From: JAFGBI01 sp964454025
Lineage (GTDB): Bacteria; Myxococcota_A; Polyangia; Polyangiales; Polyangiaceae
Direction: 5' to 3'
Assembly (NCBI GenBank): GCA_964454025.1
Contig: CAYVRP010000004.1
Location: forward strand, 1-64,000
Length of the DNA stretch: 64,000 nucleotides
Shown: in pieces, positions 1 to 8,010 of the stretch
Layout: each line of letters begins with the position of its first letter
Position numbering within the stretch: position 1 is the stretch's first letter
Notes under the pieces: model-generated
What the model saw: the letters and a program-made list of their open reading frames with translations, nothing else
Database searches by the model: none
What the model was told of the DNA's origin: nothing
Made by a program: the position numbers and the translations under genes

Positions 1-668
1 AGGAACCGCCGAGCCCCGCAGCCCCGCCCCCCAGACCCCCTCCCGATCCAGCCGCTGCGCCGCCGACGGTAGCGCCGCCAGGCGAAGCGCCCCCCCGCGC
101 CCCGCCGGAACCCCCGCTGCTGCCTCCCAGGCCACCCGTGACGCCCGCGAGGCTCCCCCCACCACCCGACCCGCTCCCCTCGGGCTCGCCGCCGCAGGCG
201 ACCGCGAGCAGTGGCAGTCCGCAAACCCCGACCCATCGCGCCCGTTGTCTCATCGCCGTTCGCCCCGACCTGTCCTCGCCATTCCCCACGGGACGCTCAC
301 CGATCGCGTCCTTGACTCATCTTGTCGACTCGTTGCCGCGAAGTCCACGACCGCAGCTTCGCCCGGAGCGTTCCTTCGCACTCGGGCCGGGAGCCCGATC
401 CCCGACCCCGGAAGCCGGCAAGACGGACGGCACTCGCCGTCTTCCCGTCAGTGATTGAGCCCGCTTGCCTGGTGCCTCGCGGAGCCCGCTCTCCGCGCGC
501 AGCGCCGGTGCGGCGACGGCGGACGTGATCCCTCGGGCTGACCCCGGCGGCCGAGCGCCCCGGTCCCCCGTCCCTTCGTCGGCGCCCCACCGGCATGACG
601 GGCTCGTGAGCGGAGGCAAGAAGACCTCATGGCGGGCTCCTGGCTCGAGCCGCGCCTACAAAATGCGG
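1..668. other. Left-edge region with no assignable gene
   Basis: Two forward frames are open from the window edge, stopping at 454 and 458. The frame ending at 458 is very Pro-rich in its first 80 codons; the one ending at 454 has the better GC at third codon positions. Neither has a convincing start or a recognisable domain. One could be the C-terminal tail of a gene cut by the window edge, but I cannot choose between them. From about 460 to the tRNA I see nothing; the reverse frame open at 448-963 runs through the tRNA and is not a gene. Confidence 0.3.
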
Positions 669-743
669 TCGGGGCGGGCAGATTCGAACTGCCGACCCCT
701 TGACCCCCAGTCAAGTGCGCTAACCAGGCTGCGCTACGCCCCG
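669..743 (-). tRNA. tRNA-Pro (anticodon GGG)
   Basis: On the reverse strand the sequence folds into a full cloverleaf. A 7-bp acceptor stem pairs the 5' end at 743 with 670-676. The anticodon stem CTTGA/TCAAG encloses the loop CTGGGGG, so the anticodon is GGG. The T arm carries the TTCGAAT loop. The discriminator base is A, and the CCA end is not encoded (CCG follows). It decodes CCC/CCU proline codons. Confidence 0.95.
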
Positions 744-772
744 AACCGTCCCGCCTCGCGGCGGGAAGGCGC

Positions 773-800
773 AACTTACTCGCTTCGCCGCGCAATGCAA
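773..800 (-). promoter_or_regulatory. Sigma70-type promoter for tRNA-Pro
   Basis: Read on the reverse strand, a -35-like TTGCAT (795-800) and a -10-like TAAGTT (773-778) are separated by 16 nt. They lie about 30 bp upstream of the tRNA 5' end, the expected distance for a stable-RNA promoter. The assignment rests on sequence match and position only. Confidence 0.5.
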
Positions 801-858
801 GGGAACGCGCCCGGCACCGCGTGCCTCGAGCCGGCGTTCCGTGATAGAGGGACGTTCC

Positions 859-1644
859 GTGCGGGTCCTCGGCATCGAAACCTCCACCCGGAGAGGTTCG
901 GTGGCGCTCGTAGAAGACGGGCGCCTCGTCGCTCACCGGGCGCATGAGCAGCCGAACTCGCACGCCGAGCGGCTCCTACCGTTGGTGACGGAGCTGATGC
1001 GCGAATCCGGCTGGTCACGGGGGGGGATCGACCGGGTCGCGGTGGGCATCGGTCCCGGATCCTTCACGGGTGTGCGCGTCGGGATGGCGCTGGCCCAGGG
1101 GATCGGTCTGGGACTGGCCGTCCCGGTGGTCGGGGTCCCGTCGCTCACCGCCATGGCGAGCGCCGTGCCAACCCGCATCCCCGGCCGCAGGATCGCGTGC
1201 CTGGACGCGCGACGCGGCGCCTTGTTCGTCGCGGTCCATTCGACGCCGGGCGCCCCCGCACCGGAGCCCCTCGTCGTCCCACGGTCGAGGTTCCCCTCGC
1301 TCCTGGCCGAGCTCGCGGCCAGCGGCCCCCTGGTGGTGGTCGGCGAGGTCGCGAGCGAACTCGGCGTCGAGGCCATGCCCCCTGGCTGCGACCCCGCACC
1401 GCCGCCGAAGCGCGGTGCCATGCGAGTCCGCTACGCGGCGAGCGACGCGGACCTGCCGGACGCTCGGTGGGTCGCCGTGCTCGGCCTGGACGCCGTGCCA
1501 GCCCGGTTGGGTCCGGAGCCCCTCTACGTCCGCGAGCCGGACGCCCTGCTCCCGGCGGAGCCCCCCGACGCTCTGGCACGCCGCCTCGCCCTCGACCCGC
1601 TTGCGGCCGCCCCAGGGACGCCCACGAGCTCAGGAGCCGCATGA
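859..1644 (+). CDS. tsaB: tRNA threonylcarbamoyladenosine biosynthesis protein TsaB
   Basis: TsaB is the non-catalytic ASKHA-fold partner of TsaD in making t6A37 on ANN-decoding tRNAs in the cytoplasm. The N-terminus MRVLGIETSTRRGS and the later GPGSFTGVRVG segment are family hallmarks. The frame is open from a GTG at 841, but GTG 859 is the better start: it has AGAGGGA at 846-852 with a 6-nt spacer and places the family motif at residue 1 (261 aa, normal length). The stop overlaps the start of the Crp-like gene (ATGA), so the two are translationally coupled. TsaD and TsaE are not in the window. Confidence 0.9.
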   Translation: MRVLGIETSTRRGSVALVEDGRLVAHRAHEQPNSHAERLLPLVTELMRESGWSRGGIDRVAVGIGPGSFTGVRVGMALAQGIGLGLAVPVVGVPSLTAMASAVPTRIPGRRIACLDARRGALFVAVHSTPGAPAPEPLVVPRSRFPSLLAELAASGPLVVVGEVASELGVEAMPPGCDPAPPPKRGAMRVRYAASDADLPDARWVAVLGLDAVPARLGPEPLYVREPDALLPAEPPDALARRLALDPLAAAPGTPTSSGAA

Positions 1645-2351
1645 CCGACCTCCCCTCGCCGGACCTCGGCCCCCAGGGTTCCCTCGCCAAGTACGCTCGC
1701 CGGCTCGAGGCCGGCGACGTGCTGTTCGAGCAGGACGCACCGGCAACGGAGGTCTTCCTCTTGCACCAGGGTCGGGTGCGCCTCCTCAAGCGCATCGGCT
1801 CCGAGGAGCGGGGGCTGTGCACGCTCAGGCCAGGCGACCTCTGCGGGGAGGCCGCCCTGATCCCGGGGGCGGTCCACGTCGCTACGGCGGTGGTGACGGA
1901 GGCGGGGATGGCCCTCGTCTTCGACCGGGCCGGGTTCGCCCAGGTCCTCGCGGGCGAAGCCGCCCTCAGCGCGAAGGTGCTGCAACAGCTCGCCCGGCGG
2001 CTCCGGGACGCCGAGGATCAGGTCGAGATCCTCATGGTGCGCGATCACCGAGCACGAGTGGTCCTCACCCTGCTGCGCCTGGCGCAGCAATCCCTCCCGT
2101 CCGGGGTGACGAATGGACAGGTTGCGCTCGACCTGGCACCGACGGACCTGGCCGCTCGCACGGGGCTCGAGGTGTCCGTGGTCAGGCGCGCGGTCCAGGA
2201 AATCCGTGCTGCCGGCTACCTTACCATCACGGACGAAAGACTCGAGCTGACCAATCTCCCGGCGCTCCAGGAGCTACTGGGCCTGTATGGTGAGGAGGAT
2301 CGCATCGCGCGTCCCGTATGGTCGGGGCTCGCTGCTCCAGGGCCAGGATGA
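1641..2351 (+). CDS. Crp/Fnr-family transcriptional regulator
   Basis: A 236-aa protein with a cyclic-nucleotide-binding-type beta-roll at about residues 18-130 (GDVLFEQDAPATEVFLLHQG, then RPGDLCGEAAL) and a C-terminal winged helix (APTDLAARTGLEVSVVRRAV at roughly 172-191). The length matches the family. The start ATG overlaps the tsaB stop, with CAGGAG a few bases upstream. The N-terminus lacks an Fnr-type four-cysteine cluster, so it is not an Fe-S oxygen sensor. The ligand cannot be told from sequence: the Crp cAMP-contact residues are not all evident, and Myxococcota carry many divergent members. Confidence 0.8.
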   Translation: MTDLPSPDLGPQGSLAKYARRLEAGDVLFEQDAPATEVFLLHQGRVRLLKRIGSEERGLCTLRPGDLCGEAALIPGAVHVATAVVTEAGMALVFDRAGFAQVLAGEAALSAKVLQQLARRLRDAEDQVEILMVRDHRARVVLTLLRLAQQSLPSGVTNGQVALDLAPTDLAARTGLEVSVVRRAVQEIRAAGYLTITDERLELTNLPALQELLGLYGEEDRIARPVWSGLAAPGPG

Positions 2352-2603
2352 GCGGACGTCCGGGGGCGGCGAGAGCGCGTGCGTTGACGGCTTCCGGCGC
2401 CCAGGCTAAGCGCCACCCAGCGGAAGCGGACCCGGAGCGCACCGAACGGCGAGTGCGCATCGACGGGGTGAGGCAAGGTGGAGAGCCGGCGATCGAACCA
2501 CAGGCCGATCGAGCCCAGTAGCTGCTTTCCCATGGGCTTGAGCCCCCTGAAGTCAACGGTTCCGGGCCTCATCGGCGCGGCGCCAGGGCGGCCGGACCGG
2601 AGG

Positions 2604-3413
2604 GTGCCCCGCCTCCGCGATGGGCTGTGCTGGGTGCTCGCCACCGCCCCGACCCTGCTCGCTGGCTGCGCCGCCGGCCATGCCCGCGCCCCCTCGGCAG
2701 ACCAGCAGAAGCTGGCCGAGGCCGAATACGACCTCGCGAGCGATCTCTGGCTCCGGCAGCACCACCCCCGCGAGGCGCTGGAGCATGCGCTTCGCGCCGC
2801 CGACCTCGACCCCCGCAACGCCGACGCCGCCCACTTGGTGGCCTTGCTGTACCTGGACTTCTGCAGCCGGCCGAACGAGGAGTGCCGCCTCGACGCGGCG
2901 GAAAGCGAGGCGCGGCGCGCCCTCGATCTGGACGAGGATTTCCGCGCTGCCCGTAACACGCTGGGCGTGATCCTCATCCACCGGAAGAGGTACGCCCAGG
3001 CCGTCGAGGTGCTCCGGCCCCTGACGGCCGACATGGTCTACTCGACCCCGGAGAACGCCTGGGGCAACCTCGGCTGGGCGTATCTGGAGCTCGGACAGAC
3101 CGACAAGGCCATCGACGCCCTCGAGCGCAGCGTCGCCGCCCAGCCGATGTTCTGCGTGGGGAATTACCGCCTCGGGCTCGCCTACGAGAAGAAGGGGGAC
3201 CCGACGCGCGCGGTCGAGGCGCTGACCCGCGCCGTGCAGACCGAGGACCCGGCGTGCCAGGCGCTCCAGACCGCGTACCTGGCCCGGGGCCGGATCCTGG
3301 CACGGATCGGCGACGTACCCGCCGCGCGGCAGGACCTCGAGCACTGCGTCGAGCTCCGGGCGGACAACCCCGAAGGTGAAGAATGCAGTTCCATGCTGCA
3401 AGGGCTCAAGTAG
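2604..3413 (+). CDS. Tgl/PilF-like TPR outer-membrane lipoprotein
   Basis: A short hydrophobic signal ends in a lipobox (TLLAGC), followed by several TPR units (for example NAWGNLGWAYLELGQTDKAI and NYRLGLAYEKKGDPTRAVEA). This is the architecture of PilF/PilW and of Myxococcus Tgl, outer-membrane lipoproteins that help the PilQ secretin assemble. The frame is open from 2478, but GTG 2604 puts the lipobox cysteine about 22 residues in, a proper signal length; its ribosome site is poor (AGG abuts the start), and ATG 2532 is an alternative. No other type IV pilus gene is adjacent, so the pilus role rests on family resemblance. Confidence 0.6.
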   Translation: MPRLRDGLCWVLATAPTLLAGCAAGHARAPSADQQKLAEAEYDLASDLWLRQHHPREALEHALRAADLDPRNADAAHLVALLYLDFCSRPNEECRLDAAESEARRALDLDEDFRAARNTLGVILIHRKRYAQAVEVLRPLTADMVYSTPENAWGNLGWAYLELGQTDKAIDALERSVAAQPMFCVGNYRLGLAYEKKGDPTRAVEALTRAVQTEDPACQALQTAYLARGRILARIGDVPAARQDLEHCVELRADNPEGEECSSMLQGLK

Positions 3414-3429
3414 TCTCGGGGCCCCCGCC

Positions 3430-3870
3430 ATGGACACCATCGGCCAGTACCTCCGCCGCCGCCGCGAGGAGCTGCGGATGAGCGTCGAGGAGGTTGCGCG
3501 CGCCACTCGTGTCCCCACCCAGAGCATCGAGCGCATCGAGTCGGATCGCTTCGACGAGCTCCCCGGCGAGGTGTTCGTGCGCGGCTTCCTCGTGGCCTAC
3601 GCGCGGGCCGTGAACCTCTCCGCCGACGACGTCCTCGCGCGGTACACCGCGAGCCGCCGCGTGGCGTGGGTCACCCCGCTGCCGCTCAGCAGCCCTACCA
3701 CGCCCGCGCGGGGTCGACGCTACGGGGTCGCGATCGCGTTCGTGCTCCTCCTCATCCTCTTCACGCTCGCGTTGAGCATCGTGCTCAAGCCGCGCGGTGA
3801 CGGGATGCCCCAGGAGCTCTCCCTCGAGCATGGCCCCCCGGTCAGGGCGGCCCACGCGGCGTCCACTTGA
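3430..3870 (+). CDS. RodZ-like HTH membrane protein
   Basis: A 146-aa protein with an N-terminal Xre/HTH_25-type helix-turn-helix (residues about 1-70: IGQYLRRRREELRMSVEEVA, IERIESDRFDELPGEVFVRG). A single transmembrane helix follows near 100-120 (VAIAFVLLLILFTLALSIVL), then a short tail. RodZ proteins share this order and tie MreB to the envelope, but the large periplasmic domain of full RodZ is missing. The ATG at 3430 starts exactly on the motif. The gene sits 16 bp after the Tgl-like gene, and its stop overlaps the recO start. Confidence 0.65.
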   Translation: MDTIGQYLRRRREELRMSVEEVARATRVPTQSIERIESDRFDELPGEVFVRGFLVAYARAVNLSADDVLARYTASRRVAWVTPLPLSSPTTPARGRRYGVAIAFVLLLILFTLALSIVLKPRGDGMPQELSLEHGPPVRAAHAAST

Positions 3871-4592
3871 GCCGCGCCCGCACGACCCGTGTCGTCCACG
3901 ACACGGCGGCGCTGCTCCTCCGGCGCGTCCCCGTCGGCGAGAGCGATCTGGTCGTCACCCTCCTCACCGAAACGCTCGGCCGCGTCAGCGCGATCGCGCG
4001 GGCCGCGCGCCGGAGCCAGCGCCGGTTCGGCGGATCGCTGGAGGCGCTCCACACGCTCCGCGTTCGACTCGAGGAGCGGACGGGGAGCGAGCTGATGGTG
4101 CTCGTCGAGGCCCGCATCGCGACCGTTCGCAGCGGGCTGCTCGGGGACCTCGAGCGGATGCAGATCGCCGGGCGGGCGCTCGGCTGGGTGAGGGACGCGG
4201 TGCCCCCGCACCTCCGGGAGCCGTCCCTGTGGAGCGCGACGCTGGCCCTGCTGGACGACCTCGGGAACCTGCAGGCCGCGCCCAGCGCCCCTGCGCGGCT
4301 CGCCGCCTTCGGCCTGGAGCTGCTCGGCGGCTGCGGCTGGGCGCTCGACCTCGACCGGTGCGTCGCCTGCGGCGGGGCCTGCCCAGAGGGCCAGGCGGCG
4401 ACGATCGACCCGCGGCGCGGCGGGCTCGTCTGTCGAGCCTGCGGCGGCGCCCGGCTGCGCCTGCCTGGTCCCGCACGAACGCGGCTCGCGCCCGCCGCCC
4501 GCGGCGCCTCCCGCCGGGTCGCGGACGACGACGCGGCCGTCGCGCTCGCCCTCGTCGAAGCGGCCCTGGCCGCCCACGTCGGGATCGAGTGA
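3867..4592 (+). CDS. recO: DNA repair protein RecO
   Basis: RecO works with RecR to load RecA on SSB-coated single-stranded DNA. The 241-aa protein has the N-terminal OB-fold (DTAALLLRRVPVGESDLVVT, about residues 9-28, then TETLGRVSAIARAARRSQRR) and the C-terminal zinc-finger-containing helical part. Zinc ligands are seen as CVACGGAC and CRACGGA around residues 168-195. The start is a TTG whose last bases overlap the preceding stop. Length is normal for the family. The end is the last confident coding before a 53-bp gap to murJ. Confidence 0.88.
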   Translation: MSRARTTRVVHDTAALLLRRVPVGESDLVVTLLTETLGRVSAIARAARRSQRRFGGSLEALHTLRVRLEERTGSELMVLVEARIATVRSGLLGDLERMQIAGRALGWVRDAVPPHLREPSLWSATLALLDDLGNLQAAPSAPARLAAFGLELLGGCGWALDLDRCVACGGACPEGQAATIDPRRGGLVCRACGGARLRLPGPARTRLAPAARGASRRVADDDAAVALALVEAALAAHVGIE

Positions 4593-4645
4593 CCGCGGCC
4601 CCCAAAAACTCGCGACTCGACGGCCAGAGGCGGTAGACGGCAGGG

Positions 4646-6256
4646 GTGACGACGGCGCCGGGAAGCTCCGTGGGGGAGGCCGAGCGGCGGGAGATCACCG
4701 GCCGGGCCGCCATCGTCGCGCTGGGGACCCTCACGAGCCGCGCCCTCGGCTTGGTGCGGGAGCAGGTGCTCGCCGCGATGTTCTCGCGAGCAGCCACGGA
4801 CGCGTTCTTCGTCGCCTTCACCATCCCCAACGTCCTCCGCCAGCTCCTGGCCGAGGGCGCCGTCCAGACAGCGGTGCTCCCGGTGCTCGCGGAGATCCGG
4901 GAGCGCCGCGGCGAGCTCGAGGCCCGCCGCTTCTTCCGCGCGATGCGCGGGCTGTCCCTCGGCGTGCTCCTGCTCGTCACCGGGCTCGGGATCCTGGGCG
5001 CGCCGTGGCTCGTCGAGCTGTTCGCCGCCGGCTACCGCGCGCGGGCCGGCCAGTTCGAGGCGACCGTCACGCTCACGCGCTGGGTCTTCCCCTACATCTT
5101 CTTCATGGGGACGGCGGCGCTCGGGGTCGCGGCGCTCAACACCTACCGCCGCTTCGTGGTCACCTCCTTCGCGCCGGGGCTGCTGAACCTCGGCTTCATC
5201 GCCTGCGCCCTCCTGCTTCCGGGTTGGCTCGGCGCACGAGGCCATGAGCGCACCCTCGCCCTCGCCGCGGGCGTGCTGCTGGGCGGCGCGCTCCAGGTCG
5301 TCGCCCAGTGGCCCAGCCTCCGCGCCATCGGCTATCTCGAGCGCCCGACTCTCGACCTCCTCCACCCCGGGGTGCGCGCGGTGCTGTCCCGCATGGCCCC
5401 GGTCCTCGTCGGGCTGGGGGTCTACTACGTCGACGTCATCCTCGCGCGACGCTTCCTCTCCGAGCTCGGGCTCGGCGCGCAGAGCTATTTCGCCTTCGCG
5501 CTCCGCCTCTGCGACTTCCCCCAGGGGATCTTCGTGATGGCGCTGCAGAGCGCCACCCTCCCGAGCCTCGCCCTGCTCGCCGCCCGGGGGGAGCGGGAGG
5601 AGCTGGCGAGGACCTTCGCGTTCGGGATGCGTATGGCGCTGTTCGTGGCCATCCCGGCGACGGCGCTGTTCGCGGGGCTGTCCGAGCCGCTCGTGATCGC
5701 GATCTTCCAGCGCGGTCACTTCTCGGCCACCGACGCGGCGGAGACGGCCCGCGCGCTCTGCGCCCAGGGGCTCGGAATCTGGCTCGTCGCCGGCGTGCGC
5801 CAGCTCGTAGGCGTCTACTACGCGGTGGGTGACACGCGCTCGCCGGTCATCGTGTCCGCGATCGACCTGGGCGCGTTCGTGGCGCTGGCGCTCGCGCTGC
5901 GCGGCCCCTGGGGCCACGTCGGTGTCAGCGCGGCGGTCACGGGGGCGAGCGCGGTCCAGTTCGCCCTGCTGTGGTGGCTCCTCCGGCGTCACCTGCCCCA
6001 CCGGGGGCTCCGCGAGATCGTCCCCTCCCTGCTCCGCACCGGGATCGCCTCGGGGGTCGGGCTGACCGCCGCCCGCGCGGCAGCGGGCATGCTGGAGCCG
6101 TGGCTCGCGGGCGACGGCCTCGCCAGGCTCGCGCCGGGGGGCATCGGCGCCTGCGCCTTCGGCCTGGTCTTCCTCGTCACCGCTCGCCTGCTCCGGTGCC
6201 CTGAGCTATCGAGCCTGACCGAGCCCCTGTACCGCCGCCTGCCCCGGCGCCGCTGA
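4646..6256 (+). CDS. murJ: Lipid II flippase MurJ (MviN family)
   Basis: A 536-aa polytopic inner-membrane protein with about 14 hydrophobic segments, the MurJ/MviN size and topology. The N-terminal part shows the family signature (TLTSRALGLVREQVLAAMFS, then AFFVAFTIPNVLRQLLAEGA) with its Arg residues near the substrate cavity. MurJ flips lipid II to the outer face for peptidoglycan synthesis, which pairs with the rodA/PBP2 genes at the right end of the window. The start is GTG 4646 after GGCAGG. Codon use is like its neighbours. Confidence 0.92.
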   Translation: MTTAPGSSVGEAERREITGRAAIVALGTLTSRALGLVREQVLAAMFSRAATDAFFVAFTIPNVLRQLLAEGAVQTAVLPVLAEIRERRGELEARRFFRAMRGLSLGVLLLVTGLGILGAPWLVELFAAGYRARAGQFEATVTLTRWVFPYIFFMGTAALGVAALNTYRRFVVTSFAPGLLNLGFIACALLLPGWLGARGHERTLALAAGVLLGGALQVVAQWPSLRAIGYLERPTLDLLHPGVRAVLSRMAPVLVGLGVYYVDVILARRFLSELGLGAQSYFAFALRLCDFPQGIFVMALQSATLPSLALLAARGEREELARTFAFGMRMALFVAIPATALFAGLSEPLVIAIFQRGHFSATDAAETARALCAQGLGIWLVAGVRQLVGVYYAVGDTRSPVIVSAIDLGAFVALALALRGPWGHVGVSAAVTGASAVQFALLWWLLRRHLPHRGLREIVPSLLRTGIASGVGLTAARAAAGMLEPWLAGDGLARLAPGGIGACAFGLVFLVTARLLRCPELSSLTEPLYRRLPRRR

Positions 6257-6281
6257 CCGACCCTCGCCGCCGCCTTCGCCC

Positions 6282-6941
<660 letters not shown>

Positions 6942-6959
6942 GCGGCGGCGCCATCGCGC

Positions 6960-7676
6960 TCAGCGCGGCGCAGGGAGGGCCTCCTCGTCCCGAAGCACCC
7001 GGGCGCAGTCACCGTCCAGTACGAACCGGTGCACGGGGTTCTGCCCGGCGTACACGAAGCGCCAGGCGGGACCGACGCGCGATCGGAAGTACTCGATCCG
7101 GGCCGTCTGCTCGGTAGGGACGCCGCGCTGCAGCGCGTGCTCCCAGACCTGCCGCGGAGTGCAGCGAGGCGCAGGCAAGCCCTCGCTCGGCGCCGAAGCA
7201 CAGGACACGGCGGGCTGATCGGGCTCGGCCCCGATCCCGACCTCGCCGATCTCGACCGACTGCTTGCCGCAGTAGAGCCTCCGCGGCAGAGCGTCGGGCT
7301 CGCGCGGGGGCTGGGCGCCCTCTCCGGGCGCGCTCTGGAAGGAGTACCGGATCCGCCCCCGCTTCGTCACGTCGACGGTCCCGTCCGACTGCACCCCGTC
7401 GGCGACGATGCCCCGGAGCAGGCGACGCGCGGTGAGCCTGCGCGCCGCGCCGAGGTTCGCGACCATATCGACCCGATCCGGGAAGCCCACCACCCCGGCG
7501 GTCGTCGGCGGCTCCGGCGGCGCGCTCACCTCGGGCGTCGCCTCGACCTTCGCCCACCAGGAGATGGAGAGCGCGGCCAGGAACGCCACCGACAGGATGA
7601 GGATCCCCGCGACGCGATCGCGTCGCCGGACGCCGTCCGTGTCCTCGGGCTCGAGCCTCGGTGCCAATTCCGCCAT
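6960..7676 (-). CDS. Single-pass membrane protein of unknown function
   Basis: I do not recognise this 238-aa protein. It has a charged N-terminus, one transmembrane helix at roughly residues 20-42 (VAGILILSVAFLAALSISWW), a Pro-rich linker and an extracytoplasmic domain of about 170 aa. That domain has three cysteines in its middle and one near the C-terminus. The ATG at 7676 was preferred over one at 7697 because it places the charged residues directly before the helix; neither has a strong ribosome site. It is convergent with engB (18-bp gap) and apparently monocistronic. Confidence 0.6.
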   Translation of the reverse strand: MAELAPRLEPEDTDGVRRRDRVAGILILSVAFLAALSISWWAKVEATPEVSAPPEPPTTAGVVGFPDRVDMVANLGAARRLTARRLLRGIVADGVQSDGTVDVTKRGRIRYSFQSAPGEGAQPPREPDALPRRLYCGKQSVEIGEVGIGAEPDQPAVSCASAPSEGLPAPRCTPRQVWEHALQRGVPTEQTARIEYFRSRVGPAWRFVYAGQNPVHRFVLDGDCARVLRDEEALPAPR

Positions 7677-7697
7677 GCTGAAGGGAGCATATAGCAC

Positions 7698-7722
7698 CCC
7701 CGCCTCGGGGAGCGAGGCGGGG
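7698..7722. repeat. Strong 9-bp GC hairpin
   Basis: CCCCGCCTC (7698-7706) and GAGGCGGGG (7714-7722) are a perfect inverted repeat around a 7-nt loop. It lies between the reverse gene starting at 7676 and the tRNA-Val promoter. There is no T-run on either side, so it is not a canonical terminator. It would fold in the 5' leader of the reverse gene. Confidence 0.5.
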
Positions 7723-7732
7723 CTCCCGAGGC

Positions 7733-7761
7733 TTGCGTGGCGCCCGCGCCCGGGGTAGAAG
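7733..7761 (+). promoter_or_regulatory. Candidate promoter for tRNA-Val
   Basis: TTGCGT (7733-7738) and TAGAAG (7756-7761) are spaced by exactly 17 nt, about 60 bp before the tRNA 5' end. The match to the sigma70 consensus is moderate, and it is supported mainly by position. Confidence 0.4.
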
Positions 7762-7822
7762 CCGCGACACTTCGCTCGGCGGCATGCGGCTCCGTACCCC
7801 TCCCAGACCGTTCGAGCTCAGC

Positions 7823-7894
7823 GGGCGCATAACTCAGCGGTAGAGTGCATCCTTCACACGGATGAAGTCGCAGGTTCGATCCCTGCTGCGCCCA
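7823..7894 (+). tRNA. tRNA-Val (anticodon CAC)
   Basis: Complete cloverleaf of 72 nt. The acceptor GGGCGCA pairs with TGCGCCC, the D arm contains AGCGGTAG, the anticodon stem CATCC/GGATG encloses TTCACAC, giving anticodon CAC, and the T arm contains GGTTCGATCC. The discriminator is A. ACCC follows, so CCA is not encoded. It decodes the GUG valine codon, common at this GC content. Confidence 0.95.
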
Positions 7895-8010
7895 CCCTGA
7901 CTGTCCCTCTCTCGTCCTGTGCCCGCCCGCGCCCGGGCGGCCGCGGCCGTCGGCGGACGCGAGTACCCGTGACGGTGGAGCACGAGGGCGACAGCCGATA
8001 GACTCGGCGC

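Noticed and set aside
448..963. Reverse 171-aa open frame at the left end
   Set aside because: It runs straight through the tRNA-Pro gene and into tsaB; composition is Arg/Ser/Pro junk typical of antisense frames.
3842..6001. Reverse 719-aa open frame
   Set aside because: It is opposite recO and murJ, both confidently identified; the product is low-complexity.
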